From contig NZ_JAUORV010000012.1 of NCBI RefSeq assembly GCF_030548205.1, positions 1 to 64,000 of the forward strand: a stretch of DNA of 64,000 bases, written 5' to 3'. The stretch is from Aliiglaciecola sp. 3_MG-2023 (lineage in GTDB: Bacteria; Pseudomonadota; Gammaproteobacteria; Enterobacterales; Alteromonadaceae). The notes under the pieces were generated by a model that ran no database searches, was not told the origin of the DNA, and saw nothing but the letters and a program-made list of their open reading frames with translations. Both the position numbers and the translations under genes were made by a program. Within the stretch, counting starts at the first letter, position 1; every line of letters starts with the position of its first letter. This document shows, piece by piece, positions 47,104 through 56,314 of the stretch.

Positions 47104-47900
47104 ATGTTTTTACTCAAGATTAAAAAACTCACTTCATAAGACAAGGGTAATTGCCCATTAATCGCAAAATCTTGATTATATATGCGAGCAAACTCTGCTA
47201 ATGATTGACGACTCAATCTGCGGTGATTACCCGTTTCTGGCACTACGTTTGCGCCAATATGACGAATACTATTTAATAAATGAATCGCTGTTTGGTGCCA
47301 GGTAGTATAGGTTTTTTGATGTTCTTCTACGCTGAATCCACTTTTTATCGCAGCGCTGACTAATTCACGGTGAGACAAGAACTGATTGACTCTTGGCACG
47401 GCATCAACCTTTGCCCAGGTTTTGTGTAATTCAACCATTGAACCTGCGCTCAACAAGGCTAAGACCCCTTTGCCTTGGTCGGTTAAAACACGATTTATCT
47501 CATCTAAGCTAGTCTGAATGGGCGTACACCACTGCAATGCCATGCACGAAAATACGTTATCAAAGGATTTATCGGCAAATGGTAAAGCTTCTGCATCTGC
47601 AACATGGAAGTCAATATGCCCTTTAGTATTTTTAGCTGGGTTACACTTTTTCGCCTGCTCTATCATACCCGTTGCTAAATCGACACCAGTAACACCTTGA
47701 AACTTATCTGCTAACCTTTGGGTTAATCGTCCAGTGCCACAGCCAATATCTAATAATCTCCCCGATTTATTCCCAGTGACCAATTGAATGGCATCAAATC
47801 CAATATCCAATTGTACTTGTGCAATATCATCATAGCGGTGAGCAGATTGACTAAATTGATAAGCAATTCTGCGCTTCTTTTCAGCAAGAAGACTATTCAT
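47100..47900 (-). CDS. bioC: Malonyl-ACP O-methyltransferase BioC
   Basis: BioC methylates malonyl-ACP to start the disguised fatty-acid route to pimeloyl-ACP. The 266-residue SAM-dependent class I methyltransferase has motif I LLDIGCGTGRLTQRLA (about 46-61) and the following FHVADAEALPFADKSFDNVFSCMALQW block. It overlaps bioF by eight bases and bioD by four, so the genes are translationally coupled. No bioH or other esterase is adjacent here. Confidence 0.95.
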   Translation of the reverse strand: MNSLLAEKKRRIAYQFSQSAHRYDDIAQVQLDIGFDAIQLVTGNKSGRLLDIGCGTGRLTQRLADKFQGVTGVDLATGMIEQAKKCNPAKNTKGHIDFHVADAEALPFADKSFDNVFSCMALQWCTPIQTSLDEINRVLTDQGKGVLALLSAGSMVELHKTWAKVDAVPRVNQFLSHRELVSAAIKSGFSVEEHQKTYTTWHQTAIHLLNSIRHIGANVVPETGNHRRLSRQSLAEFARIYNQDFAINGQLPLSYEVSFLILSKNI

Positions 47901-49092
47901 TTAGCAACACCTGATAGCGCCTGAGCACTATCTCTAAACCATCCACAAACGCCTCTATATCAGAATTTTTATGACTTGCAGATAAGGTTATACGCAGTCT
48001 ATCTGTGCCTTTAGGCACTGTTGGATAACGAATAGCCGTTACCCATAATCCTAGCTGTTTTAAATCTTCGCTAATTCTCAAACAGGTAACTGGATCGCCT
48101 ATTATTATGGGTTGAATAGCCGTGCTTGAATCCGTTAACGGGATGCCCTTTTGTTGACATAGCAATCTAAATTGGGCTATTCGCTGGGTCAATGCTTGTT
48201 GTTTACTGCCATCTGCCAAAGATTGAAAACTTGCATGGGTAGCCAGCGCCATAGCGGGTGGCATTGCGGTGCTATAGACATAGTGTTTAGCAAAGTTAAC
48301 TAAATAGTCGATAAGAATTTGTGAGCCCGCCACAAAGGCACCAGATGTACCTATGCCTTTACCAAAGGTTCCCATTAGAATTGGCACCTGTTGTTGGCTT
48401 AAATTAAACTGCTCTACACTGCCTAAGCCTGTTTTTCCCAACACGCCCATGCCATGGGCGTCATCCACCATTAACCAGGCATCATGCTGCTGAGCGACGT
48501 TTTGTAGCTCATTTAAACATCCCAAATCACCGTCCATGCTAAATATTCCTTCGCTGACAATCAGCTTATCTGTAGCAGAAGACGACAAATCTGATGATGG
48601 ATTAGTCTTCAGTAAATTGGTCAGATGATTGACATCGTTATGTCGAAAACGTTTAAACTTAGCGTCGCAGAGTTTACCCGCTTCCATGAAAGAGGCGTGC
48701 ATTAACTTATCGGCCAAAATACATAAATTAGGATGAGACAATGCTTGGCAGACTGCTTGGTTTGCAGCAAAACCAGAGTTGAATAATAATGCAGCTTCTC
48801 GGTTTAAACCCGTTGCTAAAAAGTCTTCTAGCTGTTGATGTGCGTCAGTATGACCAGTAACCAAAGGAGACGCACCGCTGCCTACACCGTAGCTAGAAAT
48901 TCCCTCAACCCAAGCCTGCATGACGGCGAGATCTTGGCGTTGGCCAAGGTAGTCATTACCGGAAAAACTTAAATAGTGCTGACCATCAATTTCGATCATA
49001 GCGCCAACGGAAGAACCAATTATCTTACGTTGACGCAATAAGCCTTCACGTCTACGAGCATTGAGTGCATCTTGTAAATAAGCAAAAGCCAC
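47893..49092 (-). CDS. bioF: 8-amino-7-oxononanoate synthase
   Basis: BioF is a PLP enzyme that condenses pimeloyl-ACP with alanine. The 399-residue protein has the family features GNDYLG near the N-terminus, the VDDAHGMGVLG aspartate motif and the PLP lysine in MGTFGKGIGTSGAFVAG. Its length is typical (384-400). It follows bioB by three bases. Confidence 0.96.
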   Translation of the reverse strand: MAFAYLQDALNARRREGLLRQRKIIGSSVGAMIEIDGQHYLSFSGNDYLGQRQDLAVMQAWVEGISSYGVGSGASPLVTGHTDAHQQLEDFLATGLNREAALLFNSGFAANQAVCQALSHPNLCILADKLMHASFMEAGKLCDAKFKRFRHNDVNHLTNLLKTNPSSDLSSSATDKLIVSEGIFSMDGDLGCLNELQNVAQQHDAWLMVDDAHGMGVLGKTGLGSVEQFNLSQQQVPILMGTFGKGIGTSGAFVAGSQILIDYLVNFAKHYVYSTAMPPAMALATHASFQSLADGSKQQALTQRIAQFRLLCQQKGIPLTDSSTAIQPIIIGDPVTCLRISEDLKQLGLWVTAIRYPTVPKGTDRLRITLSASHKNSDIEAFVDGLEIVLRRYQVLLNE

Positions 49093-49095
49093 TGG

Positions 49096-50205
49096 CTAAT
49101 TAGTCGTCTCAGACAAAACCGTCACAGGTTTAGTGGCATCATAAAACAACTCACTTTCTGCTTGTCCAGCTTCTTTGTCTTGAATCTCTTCCATTAATGC
49201 AGCTTCGTGGGCTTCGTCTGAATACTCGCGAGTTTGTTTTGAGTTAATTCCCAACTTTTTAAATAACATCACATCTTCGTGGGTATCTGGATTAGAAGTG
49301 GTTAATAATTTACATCCATAAAAAATCGAATTTGCCCCCGCCATAAAACACATTGCTTGCATTTGTTCATTCATGGCCTCACGCCCGGCAGACAGACGTA
49401 CAAAAGACTTAGGCATTAAAATACGCGCCACTGCAATGGTACGTACAAATTCAAAAGGGTCCAAATCTTCTACATCATCCAATGGTGTGCCTTTAACTTT
49501 CACTAACATGTTAATGGGTACACTTTCCGGATGCTGTTCTAAATTCGCCAACTGCATTAATAACCCAGAACGGTCATCAGACTCCTCGCCCATCCCAACA
49601 ATACCACCAGAGCATACATGCATACCCGCATCACGGACATTCTGCAAGGTATCTAAGCGGTCTTGGTATGTGCGAGTGGTAATTATATCGCCGTAATATT
49701 CTGGTGAGGTATCCAGGTTATGGTTGTAATAATCTAAACCCGCTTGCTTTAATGCGATTGCCTGATCCCGTGTTAACATACCCAACGTCATGCAGGTTTC
49801 AAGGCCAAGCTTTTTCACCTCTTTGATCATCTCCAACACATAAGGCATATCGCGATCTTTTGGATTACGCCAAGCGGCTCCCATACAAAAACGCGTTGAA
49901 CCTGTGGCCACCGCCTCCTTGGCGCGCTGAATGACTTTTTCAATTTCGAGAAGGCGCTCTTTTTCTAAGCCGGTATCGTAGCGAGCACTCTGCGGACAAT
50001 ATTTACAATCTTCCGGACAGGCCCCAGTTTTAATCGACAATAGTGTGCTGACCTGCACATAATTAGGATCGAAATGTTGGCGATGAATACATTGAGCCTG
50101 AAAAAGCAAATCATTAAACGGTAAAGCGAACAATGCATTCACTTCATCCAATGTCCAGTCGTGTCTAATCTCTGCGGTACCTGAAAAATCTGCTGGAATC
50201 GCCAT
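49096..50205 (-). CDS. bioB: Biotin synthase
   Basis: BioB is a radical-SAM enzyme that inserts sulfur into dethiobiotin. The cluster motif [14 protein letters not shown] is intact, and the later [10 protein letters not shown] and [15 protein letters not shown] segments are standard. The 369-residue protein is longer than E. coli BioB (346) through a polar C-terminal tail. It is the first gene of the minus-strand bio operon, with its promoter overlapping a BirA-like operator shared with bioA. Confidence 0.97.
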   Translation of the reverse strand: MAIPADFSGTAEIRHDWTLDEVNALFALPFNDLLFQAQCIHRQHFDPNYVQVSTLLSIKTGACPEDCKYCPQSARYDTGLEKERLLEIEKVIQRAKEAVATGSTRFCMGAAWRNPKDRDMPYVLEMIKEVKKLGLETCMTLGMLTRDQAIALKQAGLDYYNHNLDTSPEYYGDIITTRTYQDRLDTLQNVRDAGMHVCSGGIVGMGEESDDRSGLLMQLANLEQHPESVPINMLVKVKGTPLDDVEDLDPFEFVRTIAVARILMPKSFVRLSAGREAMNEQMQAMCFMAGANSIFYGCKLLTTSNPDTHEDVMLFKKLGINSKQTREYSDEAHEAALMEEIQDKEAGQAESELFYDATKPVTVLSETTN

Positions 50206-50238
50206 ATTTGGTCCTTTACTATCGAATTATGTTCGCAT

Positions 50239-50266
50239 AGTCTAAGCGCCACTTAAACATTGTCAA
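50239..50266 (-). promoter_or_regulatory. Promoter of bioBFCD
   Basis: On the minus strand TTGACA (50266-50261), an exact -35, is followed by a 16-base spacer and TAGACT (50244-50239). Its -35 lies within the candidate BirA operator. Confidence 0.6.
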
Positions 50267-50295
50267 CTCTTATCAGCTATCCAGATTTACAAGTG
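50250..50295. promoter_or_regulatory. Candidate BirA operator between bioB and bioA
   Basis: The 98-bp divergent gap contains CACTTAAAC at 50250-50258 and the opposing ATTTACAAGTG ending at 50295. The right arm matches the GTTTACAAGT half-site of E. coli bioO closely, while the left arm matches more loosely. It overlaps the bioB -35. Confidence 0.5.
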
Positions 50296-50303
50296 AGCAA
50301 AAT

Positions 50304-51593
50304 TTGAACAACCAAAATCTTTCTGACCTCGAATTCGATCAAAAGCATATTTGGCATCCTTACACTTCTGCCATTAACCCCCTTCCCTGTTATGAAGTTG
50401 AATCTGCTGAAGGGGTATGGTTGACGCTTAAAGATGGAGAGCGCTTAGTTGATGGCATGTCCTCTTGGTGGGCAACCATTCATGGATATAACCACCCAAA
50501 ATTAAATCAAGCCGCCACAACACAGCTAGCAAAAATGTCTCATGTCATGTTTGGTGGAATTACCCATAAACCCGCTATCGATTTATGTAGAACCTTAGTC
50601 GATATCACCCCGGAAGGCTTGGAACGGGTATTTCTAGCGGACTCGGGCTCTGTCTCCGTTGAAGTCGCTATGAAAATGGCGTTGCAATATTGGGCATGTC
50701 AGGGTGCGCCTGAGAAATTTAGATTTATCACCCCTCGAAATGGTTACCATGGAGACACCTTCGCAGCGATGTCAGTGTGTGATCCAGTCAACGGTATGCA
50801 CAGTTTGTTCAATCAAGCATTAAGCACTCAAATATTTGCTCCTGCACCACAAACTCGCTTCGAACAAACCTGGAATGAAGATGATATTGGGCCTCTAGAG
50901 GACTTAATTCTCGCCCATAAGAACGAAGTGGCAGCGTTAATAATCGAGCCCATAGTGCAAGGTGCCGGTGGCATGCGAATATATCACCCCGAATATCTCC
51001 ATCGCTGTCGTCAACTGTGCGATCAGCACAATATCTTACTAATTTGTGATGAAATCGCCACAGGCTTCGGGCGCACTGGAAAACTGTTTGCATGCGAACA
51101 TGCTAACATTAGTCCAGATATCATGTGCGTAGGTAAAGCGCTAACCGGGGGCTATATGACATTGGCTGCAACTCTGTGCACAGAAGACGTGGCGTTAGGA
51201 GTGTGTGCGGGCGAACCAGGTGTGTTCATGCATGGTCCTACCTACATGGGGAACCCGCTAGCTTGTGCCGTTGCCAATGCGAGTTTAGCATTGCTAGGGG
51301 ATAACAAATGGCAATCACAAGTGGCCAATATTGAAAAGCAACTGCAACACCAGTTGTTGCCATTAAAAGATCATGTTGCCGTTGAAGATGTCCGAGTGTT
51401 AGGGGCAATTGGCGTTATTGAGTGTAAAAAAGGGGTTAATGTTGCTGAATTACAAAGAGTGTTTGTGGACAATGGGGTTTGGATACGCCCATTTGGAAAA
51501 CTCATTTACATTATGCCGCCGTTTATTATTAATCAGCAACAACTTAGTCAACTTACTGCAGCCATTGCAATTAGCTTGCAAACACTCAACTAA
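50304..51593 (+). CDS. bioA: Adenosylmethionine-8-amino-7-oxononanoate aminotransferase
   Basis: BioA is a PLP aminotransferase that uses SAM as amino donor to make DAPA. The 429-residue protein has the N-terminal [26 protein letters not shown] (in pieces) and [16 protein letters not shown], a GYHGDTF motif, [14 protein letters not shown] and the PLP lysine in [16 protein letters not shown]. The start is TTG; no in-frame ATG exists upstream, and the next internal Met is too late. It is divergent from bioBFCD. Confidence 0.96.
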   Translation: MNNQNLSDLEFDQKHIWHPYTSAINPLPCYEVESAEGVWLTLKDGERLVDGMSSWWATIHGYNHPKLNQAATTQLAKMSHVMFGGITHKPAIDLCRTLVDITPEGLERVFLADSGSVSVEVAMKMALQYWACQGAPEKFRFITPRNGYHGDTFAAMSVCDPVNGMHSLFNQALSTQIFAPAPQTRFEQTWNEDDIGPLEDLILAHKNEVAALIIEPIVQGAGGMRIYHPEYLHRCRQLCDQHNILLICDEIATGFGRTGKLFACEHANISPDIMCVGKALTGGYMTLAATLCTEDVALGVCAGEPGVFMHGPTYMGNPLACAVANASLALLGDNKWQSQVANIEKQLQHQLLPLKDHVAVEDVRVLGAIGVIECKKGVNVAELQRVFVDNGVWIRPFGKLIYIMPPFIINQQQLSQLTAAIAISLQTLN

Positions 51594-51600
51594 GACGGAC

Positions 51601-51981
51601 TTATAAATCAGATAATATCCACACTAAAACAACCACACTAATCGCCAATAGGATAATAACATTTATCCCAAAATAATCGTTTCGGCGGCGGGTGCGATAG
51701 CGCCGCATAAATAACACGAACAGGCTCATAAAAGTACATAAACCCAGCAACAAAATTAAGTATATGCTAAGTGACATAGACCAGTCTTCCCGCCCGGTTA
51801 CTCCCCAATATTCTTGCACACCAGATATCAATTCAGGTCGGGCATAATGGAAAACAATCAAGGAAGCGACAAATATCACCCAAGCAACGATATTCAATCC
51901 CAATACAATTTGGTAAAATTTATCGTGGCTTCGTGGCGTTTTTCGGCGATTTTCACCCTGCCAAGGGAATGGATCAGACAT
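51601..51981 (-). CDS. Small membrane protein of unknown function
   Basis: I do not recognise this 126-residue protein. It has a polar, proline- and arginine-containing N-terminus (1-20), then three hydrophobic segments (about 22-47, 70-93, 103-124) with an arginine-rich loop RRYRTRRRN between the second and third. The 3' end converges on bioA with seven bases between. A GGCGCTAAACAGAG leader and divergent asnS lie upstream. It is likely an inner-membrane protein; no function is inferred. Confidence 0.7.
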   Translation of the reverse strand: MSDPFPWQGENRRKTPRSHDKFYQIVLGLNIVAWVIFVASLIVFHYARPELISGVQEYWGVTGREDWSMSLSIYLILLLGLCTFMSLFVLFMRRYRTRRRNDYFGINVIILLAISVVVLVWILSDL

Positions 51982-52205
51982 ATTCTCTGTTTAGCGCCTA
52001 TTTTTACTTGAGTCTGTCATTTAGCTAAGTAAGATTACACACCTTATTTAAATGATAGAATCTAGTGACATTTTAATTATCTAGCATATTAACTGTAGAG
52101 CATTAACTAAGTTTCATCTAGGTGATTGTTTATCCTAGTCGTTTATCATATTTTAGTTTGTAATCAAAAAATTGCAGGTTACCCCTGCTGTAGTGGAGAA
52201 TATCA

Positions 52206-53603
52206 ATGGCGCATGCCCCAGTGGTTGACGTGTTAACTGGCAAGTACCCTATCGGGGAACAGGTAGTTTTGAAAGGTTGGGTAAGAACCCGAAGAGATTC
52301 TAAAGCAGGGTTGTCTTTTATCAACTTACATGATGGAAGTTGTTTCGACGCGATTCAGGTGATTGCCCTGAATACAATGGAGAATTACAGCGATATCCAA
52401 CGTCTTACTACGGGTTGCTCAATTGCGGTAACTGGCGAAGTAAAAGAGTCCCAAGGAAAAGGTCAAGCGCTGGAAATTGAAGCCAAGCAAGTTGACATTC
52501 TTGGTTGGGTAGAAAACCCTGATACCTACCCAATGTCGGCAAAACGTCACAGTATTGAATATCTTCGTGAACACGCACATTTGCGTGCCAGAACCAATGT
52601 CATTGGCGCCGTTACCCGTGTTCGTAACTGTTTATCTCAAGCGATACATCGTTTTTTCCACGAACAAGGCTATTTTTGGATCAGCACACCAATATTAACC
52701 GCCAGCGATACTGAAGGCGCAGGTGAAATGTTTAGAGTGTCCACTTTGGATATGATGAACATCCCTAAGACCGAACAGGGTGAAGTTGATTACTCCCAAG
52801 ACTTTTTCGGAAAAGAAACCTATTTAACGGTTTCTGGCCAATTGAACGTTGAAACGTACTGTACTGCAATGTCTAAGGTATACACTTTTGGCCCTACCTT
52901 TAGAGCCGAAAACTCGAATACAAGTCGCCATTTAGCAGAATTCTGGATGATCGAACCCGAAGTCGCCTTTGCGGAACTTTCTGATGTTGCCCAACTTGCC
53001 GAAGACATGTTGAAGTATGTGTTCAAAGCAGTGCTCGATGAGCGTGCTGACGACATGGCGTTCTTTGCACAACATATTAATAAAGATGTTAAAGACAGAA
53101 TGGAAAAAGTGATTTCCCAAGATTTCGTCAGAATGGATTACACCGATGCCATTGAAATACTGAAAAACTGTGGCAAAAAGTTCGAATTTCCCGTGGATTG
53201 GGGCGTCGATTTGTCTTCAGAGCATGAGCGCTATTTGGCCGAAGAACATGTAGGTGCGCCAATTATCATGCAAAATTATCCCAAAGATATTAAAGCGTTT
53301 TATATGCGCATTAACGACGATGGAAAAACCGTTGCAGCAATGGATGTATTAGCGCCGGGAATCGGTGAAATCATCGGTGGTTCACAACGTGAAGAACGTT
53401 TAGATGTGTTTGATCAAAGACTAGAAGAAATGGGTCTGGATAAAGAAGATTACGCCTGGTATCGCGACCTGCGCCGTTACGGTACGGTTCCACATTCAGG
53501 CTTTGGTTTAGGATTTGAGCGTTTAGTGGCCTATGTGACAGGTATGCAAAATATCCGTGATGTCATTCCCTTCCCACGTTCTCCAGGCAATGCAAATTAC
53601 TAA
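52206..53603 (+). CDS. asnS: Asparaginyl-tRNA synthetase
   Basis: AsnRS charges tRNA-Asn. The 465-residue class IIb synthetase has an N-terminal OB-fold anticodon domain (about 1-110) and a catalytic core with motif 2 [21 protein letters not shown] (in pieces) and motif 3 [15 protein letters not shown]. The asparagine-specific pattern is present rather than that of AspRS. Length equals the E. coli enzyme (466). It ends before a strong terminator. Confidence 0.98.
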   Translation: MAHAPVVDVLTGKYPIGEQVVLKGWVRTRRDSKAGLSFINLHDGSCFDAIQVIALNTMENYSDIQRLTTGCSIAVTGEVKESQGKGQALEIEAKQVDILGWVENPDTYPMSAKRHSIEYLREHAHLRARTNVIGAVTRVRNCLSQAIHRFFHEQGYFWISTPILTASDTEGAGEMFRVSTLDMMNIPKTEQGEVDYSQDFFGKETYLTVSGQLNVETYCTAMSKVYTFGPTFRAENSNTSRHLAEFWMIEPEVAFAELSDVAQLAEDMLKYVFKAVLDERADDMAFFAQHINKDVKDRMEKVISQDFVRMDYTDAIEILKNCGKKFEFPVDWGVDLSSEHERYLAEEHVGAPIIMQNYPKDIKAFYMRINDDGKTVAAMDVLAPGIGEIIGGSQREERLDVFDQRLEEMGLDKEDYAWYRDLRRYGTVPHSGFGLGFERLVAYVTGMQNIRDVIPFPRSPGNANY

Positions 53604-53633
53604 CACTGCGAATTTAAAAGATACCAACCAGTC

Positions 53634-53662
53634 AAAAGCCATCTGAAAAGATGGCTTTTTTT
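53634..53662 (+). terminator. Rho-independent terminator of asnS
   Basis: A perfect 11-bp stem (53634-53644 with 53649-53659) capped by a GAAA tetraloop is followed by T residues, about 30 bases past the asnS stop. Confidence 0.95.
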
Positions 53663-53729
53663 AGTTATTTTTCTCAAAAAGTACAATTAGTGATAACGTA
53701 AAGACACATTTAAAACGAGAAATTCACTC

Positions 53730-55127
53730 ATGTCTAAATTACAAAATATAATGTTCGAACAAGTACAGACTTCAACGTTATTAAAGCAGGCTTGTGATAG
53801 TGCTATTTCTTATCAAAAAAACAGTCATCAAAGAGCCGTTTATCCCAGCCAACAAAGTTTAGAACTATTAAAGGAATTTGACACACAATTACCAGAGCAT
53901 ATGGGTGATGGAGAGGCTATTTTAGACTTACTGGCAAAACAGGGCGAACTCAATACGGTGCGCTACTCAAATGGTCGTTATTATGGGTTTGTTAACGGCT
54001 CCGCCCTGCCAATAGGGTTAGCCGCAAAATGGTTAGCCGATGTCTGGGATCAAAATGCTGCGTTATTTGTCACCTCTCCTATCGCAGCTAAGTTGGAAAG
54101 TATATGTCAGCAGTGGTTACAACAACTATTTGGCTTGCCCACCAACACGGTAGCAGGCTTTGTTGGCGGCACATCCATCGCTAGCTTATGCGGAATAGCA
54201 GCGGCCCGTTATCGCCAGTTGAGTCATTTAGGTTGGGATATCACACAACAAGGTCTGTTTGCTGCACCAGCACTACGCATCATTTTAGGCAGGCAAACCC
54301 ATAGCAGTGTGGTGAAAGGATTAAATATACTTGGATTTGGCCAACAGCAAATTGAGTGGGTTGACTGTGACCAACAGGGTCGAATAAAGGTTGAATCGAT
54401 TCCTCCTTTGGATAAAAGCTGTATTATCGTTTTACAGGCTGGAAATGTTTGTAGCGGTGCGTTCGATGACTTTCACACTATTATTCCCAAAGCCAAAGCA
54501 GCGAAAGCTTGGGTGCATGTTGACGGTGCCTTCGGACTATGGGCCGGCGCTTCGCAAAGATTTGCCACATTAACCAAAAGCATGCACTTAGCTGACTCTT
54601 GGTCGGTTGACGGTCATAAAACCTTAAATACGCCCTATGATTGTGGTGTTATATTATGCGCAGACGCAAGCGCCCTAACCCAGGCAATGCAACAACAAGG
54701 CTCTTATATTCAAACCAGTGAAAGTCGCGATAATATGATGTTCACACCTGATATGTCGAGACGGGCTCGGGGCATTGAATTATGGGCGTGTTTAGCTTAC
54801 TTAGGTAAAAGTGGTATTGCCGAGCTTGTAGACTTACTGCATCAACATGCCGTTTATTTCGCCAAACAAGCTGAAATTGCAGGATTTAAGGTGTTGAACG
54901 AGGTAGTTTTTAATCAAGTTATCCTAAGTGCAGGTTCAGATGAATCTACCCAAAACATTCTAAAGTCCATTCAAAACTCAGGAGTTAGCTGGTGTGGAGG
55001 CGCGACATGGATGGGCCAACAAGTTATTAGAATTAGTATTTGTTCCTGGGCGACGACCCAAAGTGAGATAGATAAAAGCATCTCGATATTTTCTAACTGT
55101 TTAGCTGAATACAATCAACCTATGTGA
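53730..55127 (+). CDS. Group II PLP-dependent amino-acid decarboxylase family protein
   Basis: This 465-residue fold-type I PLP enzyme belongs to the group II decarboxylase (DDC/GAD-like) family. It has RYYGFVNGSALPIGLAAKWL near residues 80-100, GFVGGTSIASLCGIAAAR (phosphate region), HVDGAFGLWAG (cofactor Asp), and the PLP lysine in SVDGHKTLNTPYDCG. Relatives decarboxylate glutamate, aromatic amino acids or 2,4-diaminobutyrate, and some act as aldehyde-forming or aspartate enzymes. The substrate is not predictable by eye. It precedes pqiA by 32 bases and may be cotranscribed, although no functional link is known. Confidence 0.85.
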   Translation: MSKLQNIMFEQVQTSTLLKQACDSAISYQKNSHQRAVYPSQQSLELLKEFDTQLPEHMGDGEAILDLLAKQGELNTVRYSNGRYYGFVNGSALPIGLAAKWLADVWDQNAALFVTSPIAAKLESICQQWLQQLFGLPTNTVAGFVGGTSIASLCGIAAARYRQLSHLGWDITQQGLFAAPALRIILGRQTHSSVVKGLNILGFGQQQIEWVDCDQQGRIKVESIPPLDKSCIIVLQAGNVCSGAFDDFHTIIPKAKAAKAWVHVDGAFGLWAGASQRFATLTKSMHLADSWSVDGHKTLNTPYDCGVILCADASALTQAMQQQGSYIQTSESRDNMMFTPDMSRRARGIELWACLAYLGKSGIAELVDLLHQHAVYFAKQAEIAGFKVLNEVVFNQVILSAGSDESTQNILKSIQNSGVSWCGGATWMGQQVIRISICSWATTQSEIDKSISIFSNCLAEYNQPM

Positions 55128-55159
55128 AGGTTTGTCGATATGAGTAATGGTTTATAATA

Positions 55160-56314
55160 ATGGGTAAAGGATTATCTGACCCAATTCATAGTGGAAAAAC
55201 GATCTGTCAGCAGTGTGATACAAATGTGCTTGTCCCTCGTTTAGGCCATAGACAAAAAGCCAAATGCCCCTGTTGCGGCCATGTGTTAACGCAACACCTC
55301 CATTATGCAAACCAACGTATAATTATGTTTGCCGTTAGTGCGTTGATTTTTTTATTTCTGTCGATGCCGTTTAATTTCCTAGGGTTTAGTACCAACGGGC
55401 AATATCATGCTATCGGGATCATCTCCGGTTTAGACGTGCTAATTTTGAACGACTATATGTTCTTAGCGGTCGTCCAATTACTCTCTATTATCATAGTTCC
55501 AGCCATCGTCTTAATTGGTTTGCTACTTGTGCTTGTGCCTTTTCCCCTGAACAAAAATGTGCACACGTCAAAAACCATACTAAACATCGTTTATGCACTT
55601 ATACCATGGAGTATGGCAGAGATATTTTTAATTGGCGTGTTAGTTAGTTTAATCAAAATCCGTTCTTTTGCCGATATTAGTATTGGTCCTTCATTTTATG
55701 CCTACATAGGTTTCACTGTGTGTATGGTCGCCACGATGTTATCCATGGATAAACATCAACTCTACATCACTGCGACCCGAACTCAGCACAGCAAAAAGCG
55801 GCTACCAAAATCGGAGAGTATACAACGCACCTGGGCTTTACTACTCACTTCCGTTTTACTGTATATTCCAGCCAATACCTTGCCTATCATGCATACGGTA
55901 TTTTTGGGAACAGATGAGCCCAGTACCATTCTAGGTGGTGTTATTTCTATGTGGCAAAGTAAGTCTTACCCCATTGCTTTAGTTATTTTTATTGCCAGTA
56001 TAGTAGTGCCTATTGGTAAATTAGTTATCTTAATTTGGCTTAATTATTGTGTACAAACAGGTACATTTAAAAAGCAAAATAATCGAATATTCTGGTATCG
56101 ATTAACCGAGTTTATTGGCCGGTGGTCAATGGTTGATGTATTTGCCGTTGCAATTTTAGTTAGTTTAATTCAACTTGGAAATACCATGAGTGTATTTCCA
56201 GGCCCAGCTGCATTAGCATTTTGTGGAGTGGTAATACTTACGATGTTAGCGGCAATGACATTCGATCCTAGATTAATTTGGAGCAATACGGACGCACAAA
56301 ATGACAGACAATAA
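55160..56314 (+). CDS. pqiA: PqiA-like multispanning membrane protein
   Basis: PqiA is the inner-membrane partner of the PqiB intermembrane lipid-transport assembly. The 384-residue protein has an N-terminal zinc ribbon with C16, C19, C36 and C39, then two homologous four-helix PqiA domains (for example MAEIFLIGVLVSLIKI and RWSMVDVFAVAILVSLIQLG). E. coli PqiA (417 residues) has a second zinc ribbon between the domains; here the corresponding stretch (about 212-230) has no cysteine pairs. Its stop overlaps pqiB by 14 bases, showing tight coupling. Confidence 0.93.
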   Translation: MGKGLSDPIHSGKTICQQCDTNVLVPRLGHRQKAKCPCCGHVLTQHLHYANQRIIMFAVSALIFLFLSMPFNFLGFSTNGQYHAIGIISGLDVLILNDYMFLAVVQLLSIIIVPAIVLIGLLLVLVPFPLNKNVHTSKTILNIVYALIPWSMAEIFLIGVLVSLIKIRSFADISIGPSFYAYIGFTVCMVATMLSMDKHQLYITATRTQHSKKRLPKSESIQRTWALLLTSVLLYIPANTLPIMHTVFLGTDEPSTILGGVISMWQSKSYPIALVIFIASIVVPIGKLVILIWLNYCVQTGTFKKQNNRIFWYRLTEFIGRWSMVDVFAVAILVSLIQLGNTMSVFPGPAALAFCGVVILTMLAAMTFDPRLIWSNTDAQNDRQ

